From positions 1 through 22,633 of the forward strand of contig JAZNJU010000148.1 of NCBI GenBank assembly GCA_045578205.1: DNA of 22,633 nt. The letters run 5' to 3'. Made by a program: the position numbers and the translations under genes. This DNA comes from RGIG8748 sp045578205 (GTDB lineage: Bacteria > Bacillota > Clostridia > UMGS1810). How positions within the stretch are numbered: position 1 is the stretch's first letter; each line of letters starts with the position of its first letter. The notes under the pieces are model-generated. The model saw only the letters and a program-made list of their open reading frames with translations. It made no database searches and was not told where the DNA came from. Of the stretch, positions 7,462 through 15,440 are shown piece after piece.

Positions 7462-7538
7462 AAACTCCAAATTAAAAAACTACTGGACATTGTTTGTCAA
7501 ATGTAGTAAAGTATAGATATACTGATAATTTGGAGTTT
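7462..7538 (+). repeat. 13-bp perfect inverted repeat around the radA promoter and ribosome binding site
   Basis: AAACTCCAAATTA at 7462-7474 is the exact reverse complement of 7526-7538. The 51 bases between contain the radA -35 and most of the -10 region. The right arm contains the TGGAG ribosome binding site of radA (7531-7535). Confidence 0.75.
7494..7523 (+). promoter_or_regulatory. Sigma-A promoter of radA
   Basis: TTGTCA (7494-7499) and TATACT (7518-7523) with 18 bases between. Transcription would start near 7530, inside or just at the right arm of the inverted repeat, giving a leader of only about 15 nt. Confidence 0.6.
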
Positions 7539-7544
7539 ATACAT

Positions 7545-8918
7545 ATGAAATCGAAAACAAAGTTCGTATGCAACGAATGTGGCTTTGAGAGTATGAAATG
7601 GCTTGGAAAGTGCCCCTCCTGTAACAACTGGAATACATTTTCTGAAGAAGCCGTATCTGAAGGGGGAAAATACAATATATCCCGTCCCGTCGGAGAACTT
7701 AAAGCAAAACCCATGACCCTTGACGAAATAGGTCATAGCATGGGTGAGCGTATTGCCACGGGGACTAGTGAACTTGACCGTGTTCTTGGCGGAGGAATTG
7801 TGCGTGGTTCTATGGTCCTTGTCGGAGGCGACCCCGGAATAGGAAAATCCACTTTGCTTCTGCAGATATGTCAGAGTCTGGGGGAGAATCATCCAATACT
7901 GTATGTCTCGGGCGAAGAGTCGGGTCAGCAGATTAAAATACGAGCAACCAGACTTGGAGTTTCGGGCAAAAATCTCAAACTTCTTGCAGAAACAAATCTG
8001 GACACAGTAATACACTATGCAAACGAGTTGAAACCCGTTGTTATGATAGTAGATTCCATACAGACTATGTATCGTGACGAAATCGGTTCTGCACCGGGAA
8101 GCGTGGCACAAGTGAGGGAAGCAACTCATTTTCTTATGCGTATGGCAAAAGAAAATAATATTGCGGTTTTCATAGTGGGCCATGTGACAAAGGACGGAAA
8201 TATAGCAGGCCCCAGAGTTTTGGAACATATGGTGGATTGTGTTCTTTACTTTGAGGGTGAAAGGCAGCAGAGTTACAGGATATTAAGAACTGTCAAAAAC
8301 CGTTTTGGCTCCACAAATGAAATCGGTGTTTTTGAAATGAAAGATACAGGTCTTAAAGAAGTAGAAAACCCATCAGCAATGATGCTTTCGGGCAGACCTG
8401 TTGATATTTCGGGTTCTGCCATTGTCTGTACTCTTGAGGGAACAAGACCTATGCTTGCAGAAATCCAAGCACTGTCTGCAACCACAAGTTTTGCCATTGC
8501 AAGGCGTGTGGCAAACGGCATTGACCACAACAGGGCAACTATGCTTGTGGCAATACTGGAAAAGAAACTTGGTTATTCAATGCAGGGACAGGATGTGTAC
8601 ATAAATGTTGTGGGCGGTCTGCGTCTCACGGAAACTGCATCAGATTTGGCACTGGTGACTGCGGTTGCTTCAAACTACAAAAACTTTGTGATAGATGCCA
8701 AAACAATGATTTTGGGAGAAGTAGGACTGACAGGTGAAGTCCGTGCCGTAAGTTTTGTGGAACGTCGCGTAGCGGAAGCCAAAAAACTTGGATTTGAAAG
8801 ATGTATAGTTCCAAAGGATAATTATAAAGATGCCTCCGGAATAAAGGGAATAAATATCGTTCCTGTGAGCACCGTAGCAGAGGCAATAAGTGTTTTCAAA
8901 AAGAATTCGAAACAGTAA
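7545..8918 (+). CDS. radA: DNA repair/recombination protein RadA
   Basis: A RecA-like branch-migration ATPase acting in homologous recombination and repair. It is 457 aa, the usual size. It carries an N-terminal C4 zinc finger (CNEC near residue 9, CPSC near 26), then Walker A GGDPGIGKST at about 94-103, the RadA-specific KNRFG at 251-255, and a C-terminal Lon-protease-like domain from about 290 (GGLRLTETASDLALV, GEVGLTGEVR). An upstream in-frame TTG at 7494 is rejected because it falls in the promoter; ATG 7545 has TGGAG nine bases upstream and begins the conserved KTKFVCNECG. A hairpin terminator follows. In many Clostridia radA sits by disA or clpC; here its neighbours are a spore-linked lipoprotein and pgsA. 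Confidence 0.97.
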   Translation: MKSKTKFVCNECGFESMKWLGKCPSCNNWNTFSEEAVSEGGKYNISRPVGELKAKPMTLDEIGHSMGERIATGTSELDRVLGGGIVRGSMVLVGGDPGIGKSTLLLQICQSLGENHPILYVSGEESGQQIKIRATRLGVSGKNLKLLAETNLDTVIHYANELKPVVMIVDSIQTMYRDEIGSAPGSVAQVREATHFLMRMAKENNIAVFIVGHVTKDGNIAGPRVLEHMVDCVLYFEGERQQSYRILRTVKNRFGSTNEIGVFEMKDTGLKEVENPSAMMLSGRPVDISGSAIVCTLEGTRPMLAEIQALSATTSFAIARRVANGIDHNRATMLVAILEKKLGYSMQGQDVYINVVGGLRLTETASDLALVTAVASNYKNFVIDAKTMILGEVGLTGEVRAVSFVERRVAEAKKLGFERCIVPKDNYKDASGIKGINIVPVSTVAEAISVFKKNSKQ

Positions 8919-8933
8919 ATATGAGTTTGAGAA

Positions 8934-8969
8934 GCCGTCGATTTCCCCGGTGAAAACGACGGTCTTTTT
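8934..8969 (+). terminator. Intrinsic terminator of radA
   Basis: CCGTCG (8935-8940) pairs with CGACGG (8957-8962). After an A-A mismatch an inner TTTC/GAAA helix closes the loop. TCTTTTTG follows. Confidence 0.8.
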
Positions 8970-9037
8970 GTTAAAAAAGTGTGATTGCTTTCGGTCGGTT
9001 TTTTCAATGTTTTTTCAATATTTTTTTGAATTTTCCA

Positions 9038-9066
9038 TTGAAATGACAAAAATCTTGTGATACAAT
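9038..9066 (+). promoter_or_regulatory. Sigma-A promoter of pgsA, extended -10
   Basis: TTGAAA (9038-9043) and TACAAT (9061-9066) are 17 bases apart, with a TGA extension (TG at 9058-9059) before the -10. The A/T-rich tract at about 8997-9030, with two TTTTTTCAAT copies, could act as an UP element. The leader would be about 35 nt. Confidence 0.75.
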
Positions 9067-9106
9067 ACCTTTATGTGGAAAAATATGTAAGAGAGGAAAA
9101 GACGGA

Positions 9107-9658
9107 ATGCAGGATTATAAGGACAAAATTTTTACAATCCCAAATATTATGTCTATGACAAGAATTGCGCTTATACCCGTTATAGTGTGGTTATACTGTT
9201 TCAAGGATTCTTGGATTTGGACAGCCATTCTGCTTGTTGCGTCTGCAGTGACCGATCTTGTGGATGGTTTTGTTGCAAGGCGTTTCAATATGATAAGCAA
9301 TTTCGGAAAAGCCATAGACCCTGTGGCGGACAAACTTACTCAGTTTATTATGCTCATCTGTCTTCTCACTAGATTTCCCGCAATGATTCTTCCTTGTTTG
9401 CTTCTTATGGCAAAGGAAATCATATCTGCCATTACCGCTATGATTGCAATTCGTAAAACAGGCAAGGTTGAAGGCGCCGATTGGCACGGTAAGGTTTGCA
9501 CCTGTCTTATGTACGCTATGATGCTTTTGCATGTAATCTGGTTCAATATACCTGCTCTGGTATCAAATATTTTCATCTTGGTTTGTACTGCAATGCTTGT
9601 TTTGTCGTTCTTCCTTTACAACTCACGAAACATCAAGGCGGCAAAGAAGGTTTCATAG
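9107..9658 (+). CDS. pgsA: CDP-diacylglycerol--glycerol-3-phosphate 3-phosphatidyltransferase
   Basis: Makes phosphatidylglycerol phosphate from CDP-diacylglycerol and glycerol-3-phosphate, the first step to phosphatidylglycerol and cardiolipin, in the cytoplasmic membrane. It is 183 aa. The full CDP-alcohol phosphotransferase motif is present with exact spacing: D50, D53-G54, A57-R58, G67, D71, D75; the aspartates bind the metal and CDP. Hydrophobic helices flank it, and the N-terminus IPNIMSMTRIALIPVIVWLY is typical of PgsA. A GAGAGG site lies about ten bases upstream. It is monocistronic with its own promoter and a strong terminator. Other CDP-alcohol transferases share the motif, so the exact acceptor is inferred from the N-terminus and length. 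Confidence 0.93.
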   Translation: MQDYKDKIFTIPNIMSMTRIALIPVIVWLYCFKDSWIWTAILLVASAVTDLVDGFVARRFNMISNFGKAIDPVADKLTQFIMLICLLTRFPAMILPCLLLMAKEIISAITAMIAIRKTGKVEGADWHGKVCTCLMYAMMLLHVIWFNIPALVSNIFILVCTAMLVLSFFLYNSRNIKAAKKVS

Positions 9659-9659
9659 T

Positions 9660-9683
9660 ACGGTGTGTCACAGGAGACACCGT
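9660..9683 (+). other. Small hairpin just after the pgsA stop codon
   Basis: ACGGTGT (9660-9666) pairs with ACACCGT (9677-9683) around a ten-base loop. There is no T-run after it. It may protect the 3' end, or it is incidental; the main terminator lies about 30 bases further on. Confidence 0.4.
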
Positions 9684-9709
9684 CAGACTGTCGAACGTAC
9701 AAAAGTAAC

Positions 9710-9750
9710 ACTCACAGATAAAGCACTTTATCTGTGAGTATTTTAATTTT
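9710..9750 (+). terminator. Intrinsic terminator of pgsA
   Basis: ACTCACAGATAAAG (9710-9723) is mirrored by CTTTATCTGTGAGT (9726-9739), making a 13-14 bp stem with a GCAC loop, followed by ATTTTAATTTT. The rest of the gap to 9902 holds only the next promoter. Confidence 0.85.
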
Positions 9751-9809
9751 ATGTGAAAACTACACAAAACAACAGAGAAATATTTTTTGTAAAAAATTTA
9801 GAAAAATAC

Positions 9810-9838
9810 TGTTCAAGTGGATTTTTTTGTAGTATAAT
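9810..9838 (+). promoter_or_regulatory. Likely promoter of the U32-dut-maf-mre run
   Basis: A perfect -10, TATAAT at 9833-9838, has a weak -35 (TGTTCA, 9810-9815) 17 bases upstream. The leader to the next ATG is about 58 nt. It is the only clear promoter before mreB, so it may drive the whole run. Confidence 0.55.
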
Positions 9839-9902
9839 AGTGAATGATATAGTAGCGTAACTATGTTTTGAAACGGAAAAAGCGTATGGAGTGTGATGAA
9901 AA

Positions 9903-11993
9903 ATGCCGGAAAACAATCTTGAAATACTTTCTCCTGCCGGTAGTTTGGATACACTTGTTTGCGCTGTAAATAACGGTGCCGACGCAGTTTACATAGGCGG
10001 TCAGAGTTTCAGCGCCCGCAAAAATGCGGCAAATTTCACAAATGAAGAGATAATATCTGCTGTAAAGTATGCTCACCTGTACGGAAGAAAGGTTTATGTT
10101 ACGGTAAACACCCTTGTGTACGATGGTGAACTTAATGATTTGTACGATTTTGTTGCCTTTTTATACGAGGCGGGAGTTGATGCGTTAATCATTCAGGATT
10201 TGGGAGTTTTGAATCTTATAAAAAAATATTTCCCCGATTTTGAAGTGCACGCCAGCACCCAGATGACCATACACAACATAGAAGGCGCCCGACTTGCAAA
10301 AGAGCAGGGATTCAGTAGGGTAGTTCTTTCGCGCGAACTCACCTTCGGGGAGATCAAGGCTATTTCCGATGCTGTGGATATTGAATTGGAAGTTTTCGTT
10401 CACGGCGCACTCTGCATGAGTTACAGCGGTCAATGTCTCATGAGCAGTTTCATCGGTGCCCGAAGCGGTAACCGCGGAGACTGTGCACAGCCTTGCCGTT
10501 TGCCATACACACTCATGTCAAGTGAGGGTAAAGTTCTTGGTGAAAGCAACAAATATCTTTTAAGTCTCAAGGACCTTTGCCTCATAGACGAAATTGACGA
10601 ACTCAAAAACTGTAATGTAAAATCTCTTAAAATAGAGGGTAGGATGAAAAGTCCGGAGTATGTCTCCCTTGTTACTCATCTGTATGACAAGTACAGATGC
10701 GGAGGCAAGGTTGCAAAAGAGGATTATGAAGCACTTCGAAACATTTTCAGCCGAAGCGGATTTACAAAGGGATACCTAAGCGGCGAGTGCGGCAGGGACA
10801 TGCTCAATTACAGCGCCAACAATGATAAGGTGTATGATAATATATCAGCGGATGTTCACGCATTGGCAAGGAAACTTATGAATAAAAAACCCGAGCCGAT
10901 AATTTTTGACGCCCGGGCAAAAATAAACCTTGGCAGACCTATGACGTTGGAAGCGAGTGCCAAGGGCAGGACGGTTTCTCTTACAGGTGAAATCCCTGCA
11001 GAAACAGCCATATCCGTACCTCTCACCGAGGAAAGGGTAGCATCCCAGATTGCAAAAAGCGGTTCTACAGCCTTTGAGGCAGGGAACATAGACATAGATT
11101 TGGACCCATCAGTGAGTCTTCCGATACGAGAGATAAACAATTTGCGCAGAGAGGCGCTGGAACTTTTAAAAAAAGAACTGACTTTCCAAAAGGCAAGGCG
11201 AACCTGGGCACAGTTCAAACTGCCTGAAAATCAGAAAAAAGCCCCATGCAAAATCACAATCAATGCCGAAGTGAGAAGTCTTTCGCAAGCAGAGGGAGCA
11301 ACAGAGGCAGGGTTTGACAAAATTCTTGTCCCGTATTCTCTGTATATGGAGGAAAAAAAGTGGTTCGATAACGCTGGCATCGATTTCGCCGTGGTACTTC
11401 CGAGAGTTTGCAGAGACAACCGAACCATAGATACAGACAGTTTGAATTGTGAAGTATATGCTTCCAATTTTTCGCAACTCTCTCTTTGCACTAAAATGTC
11501 TGTAAGGGCAAATTACAGTATCAACATATTCAATTCGTGCGCATTGGACTATGTAACTTCACTCGGAGTTAAAGGAGTTTGTCTTTCTCCCGAATTGAAC
11601 TCAAATGCAATTTCCGCCATAAGGTCAGATGCACCTGTGGAAATTATAATATACGGCCGTGTGCCTGTTATGACAGTTCAGAATTGCATTGTAAAATCCG
11701 CTGTGGACAAGTGCAGTTGCAGTATGGACAAGACGTATTTTCTAAAGGACAGAAAGGGCGCACAGTTCCCGATTTATACAGACAAGCACTCGTGCACAAA
11801 CACGGTGTACAACAGCGCCCCAATCTATATGGCAGACAAAATGGATAAATTGGATTTAAGGGGTATTTCGGAACTCAGATTTGTATTTACTACAGAAACA
11901 AAAAAGGAAATTTCCAAAGTGCTTGAAATGTATAGGGAAAACAAAGAAGCGGATTTTGATTTCACCAGGGGTCACTATTTCCGCGGTGTATAG
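9903..11993 (+). CDS. U32 family peptidase / RlhA-TrhP-type RNA hydroxylation protein with C-terminal DUF3656-type region
   Basis: The N-terminal half is a U32 barrel starting ILSPAGSLDTL. The signature region near FVHGALCMSYSGQC and the following stretch place cysteines at 171, 178, 194 and 198 (C-x6-C-x15-C-x3-C), suited to an Fe-S cluster. U32 proteins are named peptidases, but the E. coli members TrhP and RlhA are needed for hydroxylation of tRNA and 23S rRNA bases; this 696-aa two-domain form resembles RlhA (YdcP) in size. A second region (about 330-690) ends with the family's YGRVPVM segment and more cysteines (CSC). I kept ATG 9903, which opens the conserved start, although GGAG lies about 11 bases upstream. 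It is first in the run leading to dut and mreB. The family is firm; the activity is inferred. Confidence 0.9.
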   Translation: MPENNLEILSPAGSLDTLVCAVNNGADAVYIGGQSFSARKNAANFTNEEIISAVKYAHLYGRKVYVTVNTLVYDGELNDLYDFVAFLYEAGVDALIIQDLGVLNLIKKYFPDFEVHASTQMTIHNIEGARLAKEQGFSRVVLSRELTFGEIKAISDAVDIELEVFVHGALCMSYSGQCLMSSFIGARSGNRGDCAQPCRLPYTLMSSEGKVLGESNKYLLSLKDLCLIDEIDELKNCNVKSLKIEGRMKSPEYVSLVTHLYDKYRCGGKVAKEDYEALRNIFSRSGFTKGYLSGECGRDMLNYSANNDKVYDNISADVHALARKLMNKKPEPIIFDARAKINLGRPMTLEASAKGRTVSLTGEIPAETAISVPLTEERVASQIAKSGSTAFEAGNIDIDLDPSVSLPIREINNLRREALELLKKELTFQKARRTWAQFKLPENQKKAPCKITINAEVRSLSQAEGATEAGFDKILVPYSLYMEEKKWFDNAGIDFAVVLPRVCRDNRTIDTDSLNCEVYASNFSQLSLCTKMSVRANYSINIFNSCALDYVTSLGVKGVCLSPELNSNAISAIRSDAPVEIIIYGRVPVMTVQNCIVKSAVDKCSCSMDKTYFLKDRKGAQFPIYTDKHSCTNTVYNSAPIYMADKMDKLDLRGISELRFVFTTETKKEISKVLEMYRENKEADFDFTRGHYFRGV

Positions 11994-12031
11994 GCATTTG
12001 CCGATATTTTAGACGAAAGGAAGTACACAGT

Positions 12032-12487
12032 ATGAATGAAATCGAAGTAAAAATCAAATTTTTGGAGAATAATACAGAAAAGAAAGTTCCTTTCTATGCA
12101 ACTCCCGGTTCAGCAGGAATGGACCTGACCGCTTGCATAGAGGAAGATATTGTGTTAAAACCGCTTGACAGAAAACTTATCCCCACAGGAATTGCCATAA
12201 AACTCCCAAGCGAGGATTACGGTGCATTTCTGTTTGCAAGAAGCGGACTTGCCACCAAAAAGGGTATAACCCTTGCAAACTGTGTAGGCGTTGTAGACAG
12301 CGACTATACGGGAGAAATCAAGGTTGGGCTTATAAATTTGAGTAACGAAGAATATGTGCTCAAAAACGGTGAAAGAATTGCCCAAATGGTAATTCTTCCT
12401 GTAAATCAGGCAAAATTCACAGTTACCGATGAACTGGAAAAGACACAGAGAGGCAGTGGAGGTTTCGGCTCCACAGGTGCATTTTAA
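12032..12487 (+). CDS. dut: Deoxyuridine 5'-triphosphate nucleotidohydrolase (dUTPase)
   Basis: Hydrolyses dUTP to dUMP and pyrophosphate, keeping uracil out of DNA and supplying dUMP for thymidylate. It is 151 aa, normal for the trimeric dUTPase family. All five motifs are visible in order: AGMDL (I), ARSGLA (II), GVVDSDYTGEIKVGL (III), RIAQMVI (IV), and the C-terminal GSGGFGSTG (V) that closes over the active site. AAAGGAAG lies about ten bases before the ATG. Its TAA overlaps the ATG of maf by one base (TAATG), so the two are probably translationally coupled. Two consecutive genes thus clean the nucleotide pool. Confidence 0.97.
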   Translation: MNEIEVKIKFLENNTEKKVPFYATPGSAGMDLTACIEEDIVLKPLDRKLIPTGIAIKLPSEDYGAFLFARSGLATKKGITLANCVGVVDSDYTGEIKVGLINLSNEEYVLKNGERIAQMVILPVNQAKFTVTDELEKTQRGSGGFGSTGAF

Positions 12488-13071
12488 TGAGAAAAATTGT
12501 TTTGGCTTCTGCATCACCGCGCAGAAAAGAACTTTTGGAAAATTTGGGTCTCAAGTTTTCGGTTGCTGTGAGCGATGCGGATGAAACCGTAGTTTCAAAG
12601 GAACTGGAACCGGGACTGTATGTAAGGGAACTTGCTCTTATAAAGGCAGTTTCTGTTGCAAAAATCTGTCCTAAAAACACATTCGTAATAGGCGCCGACA
12701 CAGTTGTTGTTCACGATGGACAAATTCTCGGAAAACCCGCAAACAGGGAAGAGGCTTACAATATGTTAAGAACGCTTTCGGGCGGTGAACACTATGTCTA
12801 CACGGGTATAAGCGTGGCGGACACAGACAGCATGCACACTGTGTCCGAATATGAAAAGACAACTGTTGTCATGAGAGAACTTACCGACAGGGAGATTAAT
12901 TTTTACATCGATAACTTTAATGTTATGGATAAAGCAGGCGCATATGGTATACAGGAGTATGCAAGTTCCTTTGTAAGCGGAATACACGGAGATTATTTCA
13001 ACATTGTAGGACTTCCTGTGTGCAGACTTTGCACACTTGTTTCAAAAGAATTCGGGGAGGATTTGGTATAA
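12487..13071 (+). CDS. maf: Maf-family nucleoside triphosphate pyrophosphatase
   Basis: Hydrolyses non-canonical or excess nucleotides (dTTP/UTP-type in YhdE-like members) to monophosphates, and is linked to septum inhibition in Bacillus. It is 194 aa, typical. Motifs: LASASPRRKELL at residues 4-15, which is the P-loop-like start, GADTVV near 76-81 with the catalytic Asp, and KAGAYGIQE near 150. There is no separate strong ribosome binding site: the start overlaps the dut stop. Its own TAA overlaps the ATG of mreB in the same way. Maf just before mreB is the classic Bacillus order (maf-radC-mreBCD), here without radC. Substrate class is inferred from family features. Confidence 0.95.
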   Translation: MRKIVLASASPRRKELLENLGLKFSVAVSDADETVVSKELEPGLYVRELALIKAVSVAKICPKNTFVIGADTVVVHDGQILGKPANREEAYNMLRTLSGGEHYVYTGISVADTDSMHTVSEYEKTTVVMRELTDREINFYIDNFNVMDKAGAYGIQEYASSFVSGIHGDYFNIVGLPVCRLCTLVSKEFGEDLV

Positions 13072-14072
13072 TGGCAAAAAGAGATATAGGCATAGACCTG
13101 GGCACAGCAAACACCCTTGTATATTTGAAATCAAAAGGGATAGTTATAAACGAACCCAGTGTTGTGGCTATTAACAAAGATACAGGCGAAGTTGTGGCTG
13201 TGGGCGGCCCTGCTAAAGAAATGCTTGGCAGAACTCCCGAAAACATCGTTGCTATAAGACCCCTCAAAGACGGTGTTATTGCAGATTTTGATGTTACACA
13301 GGTAATGCTTAAGTACTTTATAAACAAAGCACTGGAAAAAAGCGGTCTGTCCCGCCCGAGAGTTGTAATATGCGTTCCCTCGGGAGTGACCGACGTTGAG
13401 AAAATGGCTATAGAAGAAGCCACTGTTCAGGCAGGGGCAAGGGAGGCCTACCTCATCGAGGAACCCATGGCGGCTGCATTCGGTGCCAATCTTCCTGTGG
13501 AAGAGGCTACCGGAAGTATGATATGTGATATTGGCGGAGGCACCAGCGAAGTTGCTGTTATATCCCTTGGCGGTATTGTAAACAGCAAGACGTTGAGAAT
13601 GGCCGGAGACAGCATGAATGAAGCAATAGTAAACTATGTAAGACGTGAGTACAATGTCCTCATCGGCGAGCCCACCGCCGAAAAAGTGAAAATAGAAATA
13701 GGTTCTGCGTATCCTTTGGAAAGAGAAGAGACAACAGAGGTTTGCGGAAGAGACCTTGCCACAGGACTTCCAAAGTACGTAACCATAACCTCCATAGATG
13801 TTCGCGAGGCAATAAGCGAGTGTATATCTTCTGTTGTTGAGGCTATTAAACTTACACTGGAAGATACACCTCCCGAACTTTCGGCAGATATTATAGACAG
13901 GGGAATCGTGCTTACGGGAGGCGGAGCGCTCATAAGGGGTCTGGATACTGTTATCAAAAAGGAAACAGGTATGGATGTTATCATTGCTGAACACCCCCTT
14001 GAAAGTGTGGTTGCAGGGGCAGGACTTGTTATAAATGAAATAGAAAGTCTTAGCGATGCTCTTGCAAAATAG
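13071..14072 (+). CDS. mreB: Rod shape-determining protein MreB
   Basis: A bacterial actin homologue that forms filaments under the membrane and organises lateral wall synthesis. It is 333 aa, as expected. Actin-fold nucleotide motifs are clear: phosphate 1 GIDLGTANT at about 7-15, the VPSGVTDVEK region, phosphate 2 CDIGGGTSEVAVI near 158-170, and adenosine motif LTGGGALIRGL near 284-294. I chose ATG 13071 over an in-frame GTG at 13020 because GGGGAGG ends ten bases upstream and the protein then begins MAKRDIGIDLGT. The start overlaps the maf stop by one base. It heads mreB-mreC-mreD-mrdA. Confidence 0.98.
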   Translation: MAKRDIGIDLGTANTLVYLKSKGIVINEPSVVAINKDTGEVVAVGGPAKEMLGRTPENIVAIRPLKDGVIADFDVTQVMLKYFINKALEKSGLSRPRVVICVPSGVTDVEKMAIEEATVQAGAREAYLIEEPMAAAFGANLPVEEATGSMICDIGGGTSEVAVISLGGIVNSKTLRMAGDSMNEAIVNYVRREYNVLIGEPTAEKVKIEIGSAYPLEREETTEVCGRDLATGLPKYVTITSIDVREAISECISSVVEAIKLTLEDTPPELSADIIDRGIVLTGGGALIRGLDTVIKKETGMDVIIAEHPLESVVAGAGLVINEIESLSDALAK

Positions 14073-14110
14073 CGTCAGTATTTTGCTGTATTGAAAGGAA
14101 ATTACTTCAG

Positions 14111-14941
14111 ATGTACTTTTTTCAGAAAAATAAGTTCAAGATAATGCTTGTAGCCGCAACTGCCATATTCATAGTGTGTATAGTTGTGGGAGTAAGTGTG
14201 AAAAACAGAAGTGCCGGTCTTGTTAAGGATTCATTGGGCACGGTTTCTTCTCCTGTTCAGGGCGGGGTTTCCGGGGTGGCAAATTCTACCAACGGCTTTT
14301 TTGATTACCTCATAAACATGAAAGGTTATGAAAAAGAAAATGAAAAACTCAGGGAACGAATAGCAAGTCTTGAAGATGAACTAAGAAAAACAGAGAATTT
14401 AAAAGAAGAAAATGAAAGACTTCGGAAAATGCTGGAACTTAAAACTGACGAAACAAATTACAAGACAGTAGCGGCAGATGTAGTTGCATTCGAACTGGAC
14501 AATTTTTCAAAGTCCTACACAATCAACAAAGGCATAAAAGACGGAATAACACACAACTGTGCCGTAATCACCCCATATGGACTTGTGGGATATATAGGGG
14601 AAGTGGGCAGAAATTGGGCAAAGGTTAGTCCCATAGTGGATGCCAGAGTGTCCGTAAGTGCTACCATTCCCAGAATTGCCAATATAGCCATTGTTCAGGG
14701 GGATATGACCCTCATGGAAAACGGACTGTGCAAGATGACCTATGTATCAAAGGAAGCGGGAATCGAAATCGGTGACTACATCGAAACCTCGGGTGCAGGC
14801 GGAATTATTCCTGAGGGCATCTATATAGGCAAAGTCACGGAGATACGAAACGACGTGACTGGTGTTTCGCAGCAAGCGATTATAAAACCCGGTGTGGATT
14901 TTTCTCATATTGATGAAGTTATGATTATTACGGGGGATTAA
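14111..14941 (+). CDS. mreC: Rod shape-determining protein MreC
   Basis: A membrane-anchored scaffold that links MreB to PBP2 and activates it on the outer face. It is 276 aa. One transmembrane helix lies at about residues 12-29 (MLVAATAIFIVCIVVGVSV), then a coiled coil at about 73-116 rich in Glu, Lys and Leu heptads, then the periplasmic-type double beta-barrel with the family motifs LVGYIGEVG and SGAGGIIPEGIYIGKV. GAAAGGAAA upstream provides the ribosome binding site. The stop lies two bases before mreD. It is a complete member of normal length. Confidence 0.95.
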   Translation: MYFFQKNKFKIMLVAATAIFIVCIVVGVSVKNRSAGLVKDSLGTVSSPVQGGVSGVANSTNGFFDYLINMKGYEKENEKLRERIASLEDELRKTENLKEENERLRKMLELKTDETNYKTVAADVVAFELDNFSKSYTINKGIKDGITHNCAVITPYGLVGYIGEVGRNWAKVSPIVDARVSVSATIPRIANIAIVQGDMTLMENGLCKMTYVSKEAGIEIGDYIETSGAGGIIPEGIYIGKVTEIRNDVTGVSQQAIIKPGVDFSHIDEVMIITGD

Positions 14942-14943
14942 TT

Positions 14944-15438
14944 ATGTTGAATTATGTTTTGTCATATTTGTCCCTTGCACTCCTGTTTCTTTTTCAGACA
15001 ACTCTGTCGCGTTACATAGACATATGCGGCATAGCACCAAATCTGATTTTTACCTTTGCGGTCTGCTACTCCATGTACAATTTTCCCGTAAGGTCTGCAG
15101 TTTTGTGCGCAGTTTCAGGGATAGTGGCAGATTTGTATTCTCGTCAATACGTTGGTGTAAATGCACTTCTCTATATGTACATCGGTATTGCCATATCGAA
15201 TTTTGCAAGTTCACTCATAAGAAAAAATGTGTGGACTGCATGGGCAGGGGTGCTTTGCCTGTCAGCACTGTTTCACAGCATTATTCTGATTATTGATTTT
15301 GTAATACCGGGACACAGCGGTTTTGTATATCCGTTTTTGAGGTTTGCAATTCCTACTGCTGTGTATGATTCGGTTGTTTCTTTTGTCATGGTTATTCTGA
15401 CACGTTGGCTCAGCGAGGATAAAATAAGGGGATTATAG
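14944..15438 (+). CDS. mreD: Rod shape-determining protein MreD
   Basis: A small integral membrane protein of the elongasome, 164 aa. About five hydrophobic helices cover nearly the whole chain (for example LSYLSLALLFLFQTTLS near residues 6-22). The family pattern PNLIFTFAVCYSMY, then GIVADLYSRQYVGVNALLYM, is recognisable; MreD sequences are otherwise poorly conserved, so position between mreC and mrdA is an important part of the call. GGGGGATT from the mreC end serves as ribosome binding site. It ends two bases before the mrdA start. Confidence 0.92.
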   Translation: MLNYVLSYLSLALLFLFQTTLSRYIDICGIAPNLIFTFAVCYSMYNFPVRSAVLCAVSGIVADLYSRQYVGVNALLYMYIGIAISNFASSLIRKNVWTAWAGVLCLSALFHSIILIIDFVIPGHSGFVYPFLRFAIPTAVYDSVVSFVMVILTRWLSEDKIRGL

Positions 15439-15440
15439 AA

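Noticed and set aside
8997..9030. Two TTTTTTCAAT copies as a repeat array
   Set aside because: Only two short AT-rich copies; better read as a T-rich tract upstream of the pgsA promoter.
13020..13070. GTG start extending mreB into maf
   Set aside because: MreB proteins begin near MAKRDIGIDLG, and the ribosome binding site lies before ATG 13071.
13131..13994. 287-codon open frame on the minus strand opposite mreB
   Set aside because: No domain pattern or start signal; mreB is unambiguous on the + strand.
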